64,000 nt of DNA, from the NCBI RefSeq assembly GCF_014643835.1, contig NZ_BMKD01000002.1, positions 1 to 64,000 of the forward strand, read 5' to 3'. The notes under the pieces are model-generated. The model did no database searches. It was given only the letters and a program-made list of their open reading frames with translations, and had not been told where the DNA came from. Source of the stretch: Mucilaginibacter rubeus (lineage in GTDB: Bacteria > Bacteroidota > Bacteroidia > Sphingobacteriales > Sphingobacteriaceae). The translations under genes and the position numbers were made by a program. Below, piece by piece: positions 52,465 to 62,040 of the stretch; the first letter of the stretch is position 1; the number at the start of each line of letters is the position of its first letter.

Positions 52465-53553
52465 TTATTCAAAATTCCACCACGCAACCTGTTTGAGGGG
52501 GCTGCCTAAAGTGTAAGGCTCCCCAATACGCGGAACGTTTAGTTCGACACCCAACTCCTTTGCTGCAGGCACAAGCCTTTTTATCGGTTCGTTCCAGGGC
52601 TGGTTAGCTTCAATAAACTTAGCCCAGTGAATAGGCTGTAACAAACGGGCATGCAGGTCAGCAGCAGCCTGTGCGGGTTGCCCTAACCACAGGTGCGTCC
52701 ATGGCCAATTGGGGCTATACTGTCCGCATTCCAAAAACGCCAGATCAAATGGCCCGAATTGCTGGCCTATTTGTTTAAAATGCGGCCCGTACCCGCTATC
52801 GCCACTGTAAAACAGCCTATAACTGCCAATCTGAAAAACGTAAGAGGCCCATAATGTTTTATTCTCATTCTTATACGTACGATTGCTGCGATGTTGGGCT
52901 GGGGTGGCGGTAATCCGAATACCACCGGACAACGTAATCGATTGGTTCCAATTAAGTTCGATGATCTTTTTAGGGTCAAACCCCCAGTATACCAGATCAG
53001 CGCCTACTCCCATCGGCACGATAGCCATTTTAATACGATCTTTTAATTTTTTCAAAGTTCGATAATCCAGATGATCGTAGTGATCATGAGAAATGATCAG
53101 CGCATCTATTTGAGGCATATCATCGGCGTGATAATGCTTTGTACCCGGGAATGCGGTAATCAATCCGGGCACCGGTCCGGCATGATTGCTAAAAACCGGA
53201 TCAATGAGCATATTAAACTGTCCGCTTTTTATAAGTAAAGACGAATGTCCAAACCAAACGATCGTAGGTGCAGGAGCAGCTAATGAATTCAGATCGGTTT
53301 TAATCCACGGAAGTGCATGAGAAGGCCTGATGGTTTCAGGACGTCTGCTCAAAAAAAGAAATTTACGTTTGACCGTAGAATCGGAAAGTTCAGCCAAATT
53401 TATAAAAGCTCCATTTTTATAATTTGGTAAAGAATCCAACCGGGTAAGTTCTTCGCCATCCGGATTTTTACCCAGAGATTTAACTACGCCGCAACCGTCG
53501 ACCGTCAATAATAACAGTGCAGCCAACACAATTCCCAAACACGCTCTTTTCAT
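52465..53553 (-). CDS. MBL-fold metallo-hydrolase lipoprotein
   Basis: 362 residues. Lipobox-like LLLTVDGC near residue 21. The zinc motif is HDHYDH (HxHxDH), with a GDSGYG Asp and the distal His in LQPIHWAKF. The WFGHSSLLIK start and these blocks are typical of the NAPE-PLD/UlaG-like branch, which cleaves phospholipid head groups or lactones. It stands alone. Confidence 0.85.
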   Translation of the reverse strand: MKRACLGIVLAALLLLTVDGCGVVKSLGKNPDGEELTRLDSLPNYKNGAFINLAELSDSTVKRKFLFLSRRPETIRPSHALPWIKTDLNSLAAPAPTIVWFGHSSLLIKSGQFNMLIDPVFSNHAGPVPGLITAFPGTKHYHADDMPQIDALIISHDHYDHLDYRTLKKLKDRIKMAIVPMGVGADLVYWGFDPKKIIELNWNQSITLSGGIRITATPAQHRSNRTYKNENKTLWASYVFQIGSYRLFYSGDSGYGPHFKQIGQQFGPFDLAFLECGQYSPNWPWTHLWLGQPAQAAADLHARLLQPIHWAKFIEANQPWNEPIKRLVPAAKELGVELNVPRIGEPYTLGSPLKQVAWWNFE

Positions 53554-53854
53554 GCACTAAATGATGAATGTAACGCTTAAAAACAACATTTATTTTATCG
53601 ATGCGTAATCTGTCTTCCCGGCTGCCATATTCCCACAATTTGAGCCGGCCGTTCTGAATTTATTTCAAAACATAACAAAAGACGATTTTAAGGCAGGTGA
53701 GTTTCCGACGCAAGCCGGCCAGTGTCCGAGAACGATATTGTTGGCTATCGACGGCGAGACGAAATTATCGTGGGAACAAGGGCAGACTCAGAAACAACTC
53801 TGATAACACTTTACTCCACCTCAATTCAACGTAACCGGATCCCCCAGGGACGTG
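53554..53854. other. Intergenic, nothing identified
   Basis: About 300 bases upstream of the MBL gene and downstream of the small repeat protein gene. An in-frame stretch of about 65 codons exists on the plus strand (roughly 53606-53803) but has no ATG/GTG start and is not recognisable. No hairpin stands out. Confidence 0.3.
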
Positions 53855-54088
53855 CTAATCTTCGCGATTTTTAATTACAAGGTTATCTACGCTGAGATTA
53901 CCGACATGGAGGTTTCTGATTACAGCTTTTTTAACCATGATTCGGCTAATCACCAATGCGCCTATAGCAATCGCGCCAATAGCCATAGATCCCAATGCTA
54001 ACACAGCAATTGCTGATGCCCCGGTTGCAGAAGCTCCGGTTACCCCGACACAGTTTGTTTTGCCCGTTTCCTTTTCAAAAAGTTTCAT
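53855..54088 (-). CDS. Small membrane-associated repeat protein
   Basis: 77 residues from the ATG at 54088. A hydrophobic Ala/Gly/Ile segment (ASAIAVLALGSMAIGAIAIG) repeats every five residues and passes into a hydrophilic ladder (IRNLHVGNLSVDNLVI), giving a pentapeptide-like or beta-helix look. Similar unnamed small proteins exist in many bacteria. Function unknown. Confidence 0.6.
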   Translation of the reverse strand: MKLFEKETGKTNCVGVTGASATGASAIAVLALGSMAIGAIAIGALVISRIMVKKAVIRNLHVGNLSVDNLVIKNRED

Positions 54089-54204
54089 GTGATTTTTAAT
54101 AAAGTCTCTCAAATACGTAACACGACTTGCCTATAATCATTTGTAATTTCCAATTCACCGGACGGTTATTATTTAGTTGCGGAATAGCCAGACTATGCCA
54201 TCCG

Positions 54205-54579
54205 CTACCGGATCATGTGAAAATATTTCTCCCTGTTTTCAAATAGCACCCAGATGAGCACCGCCCAAAGCACAAGCACCATCGGTATTCCCGAAGATAA
54301 AGAAATAACAGTTAACAATATGCCAACCATAACTGGAAAAATGATCACCGCGCCTAAAGCCCTGAAACGGGGAATAATCACCAGGATCCCTCCAATAATT
54401 TCGGCGATGCCGATAAGTGGCATCAGCCATTTGATCTGCATAATGGCGCCAAACATGGCCATAGCATTTGGCGGCATATCTTTTGGTACAGGCATGTAAT
54501 TTAAAAACTTGTTCAGGCCTGCATTGATAAACATCAGCCCGAATAACAGGCATGCAATGAATAGGATTTTGTTTTTCAT
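54205..54579 (-). CDS. DoxX-family membrane protein
   Basis: 124 residues with four helices. LFGLMFINAGLNKF opens the DoxX fold, and IGIAEIIGGILVIIPRFRALGAVIIFPVMVGI is the conserved centre. The family sits in the inner membrane, probably in redox or stress metabolism. It lies 46 bases downstream of the MATE gene and is probably co-transcribed with it. Confidence 0.87.
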   Translation of the reverse strand: MKNKILFIACLLFGLMFINAGLNKFLNYMPVPKDMPPNAMAMFGAIMQIKWLMPLIGIAEIIGGILVIIPRFRALGAVIIFPVMVGILLTVISLSSGIPMVLVLWAVLIWVLFENREKYFHMIR

Positions 54580-54625
54580 TTTTTATGTGGTTTAATTGTT
54601 TTTTAGTAATTCAATATGGACGGCC

Positions 54626-56017
54626 TTACACTTTCACCTTTTTCCAGTTCCCTTTTTTAAAGTAATACCAGGAAACCAGGGCTAAAAGCGCCTCCGCCGC
54701 GGGCACCGCTGCGATGGCGCCTGCCGAATGCCATCCTAAGCCTTTTGCGAGTAAGTAAGCTAAAGGCACCTGAAAAAGCCAGAAGCACCCAAAATTGATC
54801 CATGTAGGCGTTTTGGTGTCACCGGCCCCGTTTAAGGCCTGGCTCATGACCATGGCTATAGCATAAAAAATAAATCCCGAACCGATGATCCGGAGCGCCG
54901 TACTGCCAAAGTTCAAAATAACGGGTTCGGTTGTAAATATGCTGATGATGGGACGGGCAAAGAACAGGAACAGCAGCATGACGAAACTCATCAATACAGC
55001 ATTATATCGCGCCGTAAGCAACACACTTTGAGCCGCCCTTTCAACATGACCTGCACCTAAATTTTGCCCTACCAGGGTCGCAGCAGCATTACTTAACCCC
55101 CAGCATGGTAAAATAAAGAAAACAAAATTCCGAAAAGCGATCTGGTAGCCGGCTGAAGCTGCTGTACCGCCGGTTTCAGCAACCAACCGCGTCAAGATGA
55201 TCCAACTGCCGCTTGCAATGATAAATTGAAAGGTTGCCGGCCAGGCCACAGCGATGATGGTCTTTACCACAGCGGGATCCCAATTAAAGTGGACACTGCG
55301 AAATTTCAGAATGCCGCTGCCTTTAAACAGGTGGTATACCTGGAAGGTCACCCCGCAACTCCTTCCAATTACGGTGGCCATAGCAGCGCCCTTCAACCCA
55401 AAAAAGTGAATGAAAACCGGGCAGAGAATAATGTTTATAATGCTTGCAATCCAAAGGCTCTTCATCGCCATGGCGGCGTCACCCGCGCCGCGAAAAATTC
55501 CGTTGATCAGAAACAACAGGATAATAATAAGGCTGCTGCCCAGCATGATCCGGGTAAAAATAGCTCCGTCCCTCACCACTTCTTCGCTTGCACCCATTAA
55601 CTTTAAGATCTCAGGTGCATATAAAACACCAGCCATGCTTACTATTATAGTTGTAATCAGGCAAATTACCAGCGCCTGGGCTCCTGCATGTGCCGCGGCT
55701 TCCGGTTTCTTTTCACCAATCCTTCGCGCTACGATTGCCGTGGCCGCGGTGCTTAAGCCAATAGCGATGGAATAGACAATGGTGATCACCGACTCCGTTA
55801 AACCTACCGTGGCTATAGCGTTTTGTCCAAGTTTACCTACAAAGAACATATCTACCACCGCAAAAACGCTTTCCAGGCTTAATTCCAGGATCATTGGGAT
55901 AGCCAGTAAAAAGATGGCTTTCGGGATACTGCCTTGTGTATAATCCTGCTGCTCGCCGTTTAGAGAAAGCTTAATGGCGTTCCAAAGCTTTGAGCTTGTA
56001 ATTTGTATTGTACTCAT
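54626..56017 (-). CDS. MATE-family multidrug exporter
   Basis: 463 residues, 12 helices in two MatE halves: PKAIFLLAIPMILELSLESVFAVVDMFFVGKLG and the symmetric AWPATFQFIIASGSWIILTRLVAETGG part. Exports cationic compounds against H+ or Na+. It is 168 bases downstream of the rifampicin phosphotransferase gene on the same strand and may share its regulation. Confidence 0.9.
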   Translation of the reverse strand: MSTIQITSSKLWNAIKLSLNGEQQDYTQGSIPKAIFLLAIPMILELSLESVFAVVDMFFVGKLGQNAIATVGLTESVITIVYSIAIGLSTAATAIVARRIGEKKPEAAAHAGAQALVICLITTIIVSMAGVLYAPEILKLMGASEEVVRDGAIFTRIMLGSSLIIILLFLINGIFRGAGDAAMAMKSLWIASIINIILCPVFIHFFGLKGAAMATVIGRSCGVTFQVYHLFKGSGILKFRSVHFNWDPAVVKTIIAVAWPATFQFIIASGSWIILTRLVAETGGTAASAGYQIAFRNFVFFILPCWGLSNAAATLVGQNLGAGHVERAAQSVLLTARYNAVLMSFVMLLFLFFARPIISIFTTEPVILNFGSTALRIIGSGFIFYAIAMVMSQALNGAGDTKTPTWINFGCFWLFQVPLAYLLAKGLGWHSAGAIAAVPAAEALLALVSWYYFKKGNWKKVKV

Positions 56018-56185
56018 CGTTATTTGCTTGTTTAAAAATTTTGTACGGTTTACTTTGTTGTTTTCGTAACACGATCCTAATTGATCATAAACTTAATCAA
56101 CGATACAAAGATGGGATGCACGCCGGTGTTTCGCAGTGTGCAAAAGCGACAATCCCGGGGGTAATTCGCGACAAGATTATTTCCA

Positions 56186-58822
56186 CTACACGTCTGCTTC
56201 GCTCATAATCTCCACATACCCTGCGGTTCCATGCACACGAATGCGTTGACCGTCTTTAATCAGCTTGGTCGCGTTTTCCACGCCAACAACCGCCGGCAAA
56301 CCGTATTCACGGGCTATTACCGCGCCATGTGTCATCAGTCCGCCAACTTCCGTAACCACGCCCTTGATGGCTAAAAATAAAGGGGTCCAGCTTGGGTCGG
56401 TAAAGGTTGTAACCAGGATATCGCCATCTTCCAGATCAGCACCTTCTACGTTTAGCACCACTCGTGCGCGCCCTTCAACTATGCCGGAAGAAACAGCGAG
56501 ACCGGCCAGGGCCCCTGCCGGGATATTTTCCCGTCTGTAATGACCTGTTATTACCTCACCTTCAGATGTAATAACTCGTGGCGGCGTCAGCTTTTCATAA
56601 AATTGATAATCCGTTTTGCGCTGGTCAATAAGCTGGTAATCTACTTCTCCGGTACGCACCGCCTCCTGCAACTCTTCAAAATAAAGATAATAGCTATCTT
56701 TTTCATCATGAAGCACACCGGCTTTTACAAGGCGTTCGGCTTCCTGAAGCAAAGCCTGCTTATAGATAAAGTACCTGCTCACGATATCGTATTTCGGATA
56801 TTCGCGGTAGCCGATAAAATTCCGCAACAGGTCAATCATCTGCTTCGTTTCCCGGGCTTTTTCTTCACCATCAGGCAATTGTTTCAAGCGCAACATTAAG
56901 TCTTGTTCTTTTTCTAAGGCTGCCTGCTTCCCCTGCTTAAATCTTCGGGTGCTCTCCCCTGGTTCGAGGTTTTTGGTATTACTCAAGATCATCGGAACCA
57001 GCGCACCTGGATTTTCCCTCCATCGGGTACGGGTAATATCGATCTCGCCGGCGCAACGCATACCATACTTGTTAAGATAAGCAATGAAAGCGTCGTGTAC
57101 TTGCGATCCGCCCTCCAACTGGCATAACCCATTCAATAAATTATTCTGTTTTGCCCCTTGCAGATAGGCGATGACCTCCGGATAGGGACGAATCACATCC
57201 GCCAGGTCCAAAAGTTCAAGGCCCATTTCTGAGGTAATGTTGTTTGGAACAGAAAGCGACAGAACATCTGCTGCGTTGATTTCACCAAGCCACTCTTTCA
57301 TCTTGTCATTGATCCAGGCCGATGCATGGATGGCCGCCATGATCACGTTCAGATTTTTCTTTTCTAAAGACAGCTGCCTCCGTTGCTGCATATCGTCCAG
57401 GATGTAATCAAATACATCGGGTCCTGTTTTTGCCCGGATGTTATCTTTCAATGCTGATACCGACTTTTCACTGCTATTGATGAGATCGGCAACAATTCCC
57501 ACGTCGTTCCCTACTTCCGTGAGTATATCCGACGCTGACATCCCGTGATGACCTTTAACCTGTCCGGGAATATTGGCTTCAGGGTCCTCTTTTACAAAGT
57601 TTCGATCGATTACAGTCATCAGTGCGTCTTTTATGAGCGGATCTGAATGCCCCAACACGTTCAACAGATTTTCCCTGCCTGCCGGCGAAGCCAGGCCCTT
57701 CGAGATATCAACAAATAACCTTCCGCCAGCCATTTTGAACATCGCGCGGTTTCCGGTTAACATCCAAACGGATATGCCGAGTGGTTTAAATGCATCAGTC
57801 ATCATTTGTTGATGCCCTACAGATACATAAACCCGGTTCTCCTGATCGTCTGCCGCTGGCACAGGATATATTGTGGTGATTGGCCGGCTTTGTACAATAT
57901 AGAATTTATCGTCAGCTAAACACCATTCAATATCCTGGGGATGGCCGAAATGTGCCTCGATCATCCTGCCCGCTTGTTCGAGTTTTAGAATTTGCTCGTC
58001 AGTTAGTGCTTGCATATGTTGTTGCTCCGGCCCGATCTCTGTTTGCCTGGTGCCGCCATTTTTAATGATCTCAATAGCGATCCTTTTCTCCGAAATCTTC
58101 TTTTCAATAATTCTTGACTCACGCACCTGGTAATTATCGGCGTTAACCAAACCAGAAACCAGTGCTTCCCCCAAACCAAAGCTTGCATCTATCGAGCTCA
58201 CTGTCCTGTTTCCATTAACCGGATGGGCTGTAAACAGCACGCCTGCTACCTTTGCAGCTACCATTTGCTGTACAATAACAGCCAGGTAAACCTTGCGGTG
58301 ATCAAAGCCATTCTGAAGCCGGTAGATTATGGCACGTTCCGTAAAAAGAGATGCCCAACATTTGCTGATGTGTTTTAAAATAGCGGCTTCGCCGATAACG
58401 TTTAGGTAGGTATCTTGTTGTCCGGCGAACGATGCGGTGGCTAAGTCCTCCGCTGTCGCACTTGAACGAACGGCGTAAGCGTAATCACTTCCATATTGGT
58501 CCATATGCGCAACGATCTGGCTTTTCAGTTCCTGAGAAAGAGCTATCGATTCTATCAGCGTTCTGATCTTTTTGCTTATTTCATTGATCTCATTCTTTTG
58601 GTTTTCGGTTAGCAATGCTAATTGCTCCAGCAGTGAATTAAACTCCTGGTCGTTCCCAACAGTTTCTTTAAACGCTTCAGTGGTTATACAAAAACCGTCA
58701 GGCACATTAAGCGCCTTAATTTTGTATAATTCTGCCAGATTTGCCCCCTTGCCCCCGATTAACTTAATAAACGTTTTATCGGCCTTTTTTAAATCAACAA
58801 TGTATAAACTTCTGTTTTTCAT
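56186..58822 (-). CDS. rph: Rifampicin phosphotransferase
   Basis: 878 residues from the ATG; a GTG at 58831, overlapping the MarR stop, is an alternative. N-terminal PEP-synthase-type ATP-grasp domain (GGKGANLAEL, RSSATAEDL), a central helical rifampicin-binding domain with YVSVGHQQMMTDAFKPLG and RNFIGYREYPKY, and a C-terminal swivelling domain with the catalytic His in GGLMTHGAVIAREYG (about 832). Length and these blocks fit Rph, not PEP synthase (about 790 residues with a different C-terminus). It transfers phosphate to rifamycins and inactivates them. It lies just after a MarR regulator gene. Confidence 0.85.
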   Translation of the reverse strand: MKNRSLYIVDLKKADKTFIKLIGGKGANLAELYKIKALNVPDGFCITTEAFKETVGNDQEFNSLLEQLALLTENQKNEINEISKKIRTLIESIALSQELKSQIVAHMDQYGSDYAYAVRSSATAEDLATASFAGQQDTYLNVIGEAAILKHISKCWASLFTERAIIYRLQNGFDHRKVYLAVIVQQMVAAKVAGVLFTAHPVNGNRTVSSIDASFGLGEALVSGLVNADNYQVRESRIIEKKISEKRIAIEIIKNGGTRQTEIGPEQQHMQALTDEQILKLEQAGRMIEAHFGHPQDIEWCLADDKFYIVQSRPITTIYPVPAADDQENRVYVSVGHQQMMTDAFKPLGISVWMLTGNRAMFKMAGGRLFVDISKGLASPAGRENLLNVLGHSDPLIKDALMTVIDRNFVKEDPEANIPGQVKGHHGMSASDILTEVGNDVGIVADLINSSEKSVSALKDNIRAKTGPDVFDYILDDMQQRRQLSLEKKNLNVIMAAIHASAWINDKMKEWLGEINAADVLSLSVPNNITSEMGLELLDLADVIRPYPEVIAYLQGAKQNNLLNGLCQLEGGSQVHDAFIAYLNKYGMRCAGEIDITRTRWRENPGALVPMILSNTKNLEPGESTRRFKQGKQAALEKEQDLMLRLKQLPDGEEKARETKQMIDLLRNFIGYREYPKYDIVSRYFIYKQALLQEAERLVKAGVLHDEKDSYYLYFEELQEAVRTGEVDYQLIDQRKTDYQFYEKLTPPRVITSEGEVITGHYRRENIPAGALAGLAVSSGIVEGRARVVLNVEGADLEDGDILVTTFTDPSWTPLFLAIKGVVTEVGGLMTHGAVIAREYGLPAVVGVENATKLIKDGQRIRVHGTAGYVEIMSEADV

Positions 58823-58827
58823 ATACC

Positions 58828-59283
58828 TCACTTGTCTTTAAACTGATTGGCTGTTTCATTCATAATTGCAATCGATCCTTCCAAAAATTTTTCGATAATT
58901 TTCAAATCTTCTTCAGCGAAAGAACCGATCAATTGCTCCGAATGGCTGCGATAATCCTTGTAAAGCGGAGCCATGAGCTGCATTATCTTTTCAGTATCCG
59001 GCACTACCAATACTTTTCGCCTGTCCGTTTTCGCAAATTCTCTTTTGACCAGGTCTTTTTTCTCAAACCGGTCAATCAAACCTGTAACAGCGCCGCTGGT
59101 AAGCCCTGTTACTTCCATAAGCTCACCGGCTGTCATGGCCCCTTTCACCAGGAAAAAGCCCAGGTATTTTTGATCGGTACCTGATAGTCCGGCTTTTCGA
59201 GCGATATTTTCATGCATTTGAATGGATGTATAAGCATACAACTGGCTTAGTTTTCTTATCCGGGTAATAGCTTCGCTTTTCAC
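58828..59283 (-). CDS. MarR-family regulator
   Basis: 151 residues with a GTG start. Winged helix-turn-helix: KGAMTAGELMEVTGLTSGAVTGLIDRFEKKDLVKREFAKTDRRKV, with the DRR wing. It ends 5 bases before the rph ATG, so the two form an operon. A palindrome overlapping the start region (59286-59322) is a probable operator: it would repress rph until a ligand, perhaps a rifamycin or a plant/soil phenol, binds. Confidence 0.9.
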   Translation of the reverse strand: MKSEAITRIRKLSQLYAYTSIQMHENIARKAGLSGTDQKYLGFFLVKGAMTAGELMEVTGLTSGAVTGLIDRFEKKDLVKREFAKTDRRKVLVVPDTEKIMQLMAPLYKDYRSHSEQLIGSFAEEDLKIIEKFLEGSIAIMNETANQFKDK

Positions 59284-59285
59284 AA

Positions 59286-59322
59286 TATCTTTGTAACTTT
59301 GATTATCTTAGTTACAAAGATA
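59286..59322. promoter_or_regulatory. Perfect 13-bp palindrome with a -7 element in each arm
   Basis: TATCTTTGTAACT (59286-59298) and AGTTACAAAGATA (59310-59322) are perfect inverses 11 bp apart. Each arm starts with TATCTTTG, an exact TAnnTTTG -7 element, one on each strand. The minus-strand copy would start transcription of marR-rph about 25 bases before its GTG; the other would serve the AraC-like fragment. A MarR dimer bound here would block both. Confidence 0.7.
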
Positions 59323-59361
59323 ATTTTATTTTATTAATTGAAAGAAGTAATTTAGAAATCG

Positions 59362-59736
59362 GTGAATATAATTACGTTGTTTCCGCCTCCCGACCTTGAC
59401 GAATATGTCGCTGGTATACTGACCATTGAAAGCAAAACCCTCAGTGCTGATTTTATTTTGCCGCTTTATGCCAATGGCTGCCCTACACTGGTATTTCAAA
59501 CGGCATTAGGAAAGCGTTCTGAATCGGATACCGGATATCTTAACCTCTATGGACAAACAATCCAACCGAAAACGCTCATGATCAAACAGCCTTTTACGTT
59601 GATTGCCTTTTTTATGCTCCCACATATCGTCCAGAGCTTATTTGGTGTAAGTGCCCGTGAATTAACCGACAGCTATCTCGACTTAAGCGAGATCTCACAT
59701 TTTCATCGCCATATTATTGATACTAAGTTTTTTTAA
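59362..59736 (+). pseudogene. Truncated AraC-type regulator, N-terminal domain only
   Basis: 124 residues from a GTG. The N-terminal DUF6597-like sensor domain (LFPPPDLDEYVAGILTIE, LIAFFMLPHIVQSLFGVSARELTDSYLDLSEI) is that of AraC regulators of about 260 residues. After the SEI the sequence changes, runs into the 3' end of the FG-GAP gene and stops; the DNA-binding domain is missing. The remnant probably cannot regulate. Confidence 0.6.
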
Positions 59737-61950
59737 TTGAATCAGGGCCACTTTCTCTTTTCCTTCGATAATGTGGTAAAACTGATTTACTTTCAAATTA
59801 CGAAACCGTTGAACAGTATGGCTGCCAGCCCATGTTATTTCAAGCTCTTCGATAAGCCCGGCATGCCCTACCCCTATTTCCGCCTGTATGGGCGATGAAC
59901 CAAAACTACCGCCCGAGTTTAGGTCGTGGTAAACATTTCTTTTAACACCATTGTCAACAAATGTTATTTTTAACCGACTGCCAATGGCAACCTTATTACA
60001 TTTCACCCCTTCTGCCTTTATAGTTATCCAGTTATTATCGTTCTGACCAGGGTTTACGTACAAGGCACTGGTATAGGCATCGCCGGCGTAAGCCCCGCCC
60101 ATTTCAATGAAGATATCCTGTAAACCACGGTTCCTGAAATCTGCAAACGCGACACCGTGGCCTTTTTGCAGGTTTCCCGTCCCGGAGACGCCTGTAATGT
60201 CCTCAAACCGCTGTCCGTCTAGGTTCCTGAACATTTTATTGGGTATAAGGGAGCCAAAATCGGGGTTGCCTGTGCCAAAATACAGGTCGGGAAAGCCGTC
60301 ATTATCAATATCACCAAAGTTTGCGCCCATGCTGAACACTACTTTATCAAGACCCGTTTGTTTGGTAACATCAGTGAAAGTGCCGTTATGGTTATTTTTA
60401 TACAGGTAAATGTTTCCTGCATTGGATATGGGCTTTCCGAGCGCTTCTGCAGCCGAATAATATCCCAGCGGGGCCTCGAATTTGTAATCTGCAATCAGGA
60501 TATCCTGCCAGTCATCATTATTATAATCAAAAAACCAGGTAGTAAAAGTGCTGTTGGTATTTGCCAATATCCCGGATTGCTTGGTAACGTCTTCAAAGTC
60601 GGGGATATTCCCGCTGTTACCTTTATTTTTTAAAAGGTACTTACGCCCGTCCATTGTTGAAATAAAAATATCCGGCCACCCGTCATGGTTAAAATCTGCC
60701 GATGTAACCCCTTTTACGTATGACATTACATCGCAATGCGCTTTATGGCCAACCTCAGTAAAGGTACCGTTCCGGTTATTTATATAAATCATGCTCCGAT
60801 GGATATTGACGCTGTCGCCGTTGTTAAAACCCTCCGCCCCTACAAATACATCAAGCCATCCATCATTATTAAAATCAGCCCAGACTGCCGCCTGTGTAGG
60901 GTGATAAAAAAGTAGCCCGGCGGGTATCGTTACATCCGTGAATGTGCCATCGCCATTGTTACGGAGCAGCGAGGCAGGCTGGTTGCCAAAACCGTTCTTT
61001 TTCCAGGCACCCCGCAGTACAAAAATGTCCATCTTCCCATCGTTGTTGTAATCAGTTTGCTGGATATTCAGCCCGCCTGTAAACTTCCCCAACCCGCTTG
61101 TTTCAGACTTGTCAATAAATGTTCCGTCCTGATTATTTTGAAAATAATGCATATGATCATCAAGTTCCGTTCCCGAGGTTACTATATCAAGGTAACCGTC
61201 GTTATTAAAATCATCTGCTATAACGCCACCCGCCCTGCTGTTCAGTTTAATACCCACATCGGCAGCCATATCGGTAAACGGCTTTATTTTTGTCGCGGAT
61301 GTTTTATTGAGATTTGGGATTAAAAACGGCTTGGGCACACTATCGGGGTAGTGTCCCAATGTCATGTAAGCAATATTGAGCATCCAGCGGGATTCCAGGT
61401 CGGCCGGATGCTTCTTCAAAATGCTTTCATAAACTGCAATAGCATGTCGCGAACCGGTTTGATTTACATGAATCGCGTTATCCCTTATTGGGTAGGTACA
61501 TGACATTCGGTTGTGGTTCAACATACAATTAGTTCGCTCGCCTAACCTCATGTAGGCCAGTGCCATATCCGGTTCAAATAAGTCACGCTTTGAGCTATCG
61601 GCCCCCATCATCATTTTTTCGTAGATGGCAACAGCCTGTGTTTCGTCACCGGTTTCCAATAAAAGCTTAGCCTTGGTATTTAAAAGATAAAAATCATTTT
61701 CCCTGCCCGGCAGTTTAAGTAAGCTATCGCACTGCGCCACTTTCGCTTCGGGACAAAACGGATTGCGGCTGTTGTAATCCTTTTGGTTCAGACCGGCAAT
61801 GACCTGGATCATTTTACCCTCGGATGATTCGCGGCATGATGTAATAAATGACATGGCCGGTATCAAGAGCAAAAATTTTGCATAAATATTTAACGACGTT
61901 TTTCCACGGGCCAAATTCAAAGCAAAATTGATAATTACATTCTTCGGCAT
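59695..61950 (-). CDS. FG-GAP/ASPIC-UnbV surface lipoprotein
   Basis: 751 residues. Signal peptide with lipobox SFITSC (near residue 39), a TPR-like helical part (about 55-220), then 7-8 FG-GAP/VCBS calcium-binding repeats of the type DFNNDGYLDI, DYNNDGKMDI and DFNHDGWPDI, and the ASPIC/UnbV domain (about 620-730, NSGGSFGSSPIQAEIGVGHA). This type of CRTAC1-like surface protein often accompanies SusCD pairs; here no pair is next to it. The last 10-15 codons overlap the AraC remnant and may be foreign. Confidence 0.88.
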   Translation of the reverse strand: MPKNVIINFALNLARGKTSLNIYAKFLLLIPAMSFITSCRESSEGKMIQVIAGLNQKDYNSRNPFCPEAKVAQCDSLLKLPGRENDFYLLNTKAKLLLETGDETQAVAIYEKMMMGADSSKRDLFEPDMALAYMRLGERTNCMLNHNRMSCTYPIRDNAIHVNQTGSRHAIAVYESILKKHPADLESRWMLNIAYMTLGHYPDSVPKPFLIPNLNKTSATKIKPFTDMAADVGIKLNSRAGGVIADDFNNDGYLDIVTSGTELDDHMHYFQNNQDGTFIDKSETSGLGKFTGGLNIQQTDYNNDGKMDIFVLRGAWKKNGFGNQPASLLRNNGDGTFTDVTIPAGLLFYHPTQAAVWADFNNDGWLDVFVGAEGFNNGDSVNIHRSMIYINNRNGTFTEVGHKAHCDVMSYVKGVTSADFNHDGWPDIFISTMDGRKYLLKNKGNSGNIPDFEDVTKQSGILANTNSTFTTWFFDYNNDDWQDILIADYKFEAPLGYYSAAEALGKPISNAGNIYLYKNNHNGTFTDVTKQTGLDKVVFSMGANFGDIDNDGFPDLYFGTGNPDFGSLIPNKMFRNLDGQRFEDITGVSGTGNLQKGHGVAFADFRNRGLQDIFIEMGGAYAGDAYTSALYVNPGQNDNNWITIKAEGVKCNKVAIGSRLKITFVDNGVKRNVYHDLNSGGSFGSSPIQAEIGVGHAGLIEELEITWAGSHTVQRFRNLKVNQFYHIIEGKEKVALIQLKKLSINNMAMKM

Positions 61951-62040
61951 TTCGTTCTGTAAAATTAGCTACACATTATTTTTTCTTAAGACTCTGATCA
62001 ATATTGAAGGTGTTATATTTTGAATACCACAAGCGGATTA

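Noticed and set aside
56186-58822. Phosphoenolpyruvate synthase
   Set aside because: Length about 880 and the central YVSVGHQQMMTDAFKPLG and GYREYPKY blocks belong to Rph; PEP synthase has a barrel domain at the C-terminus instead of only the swivelling His domain.
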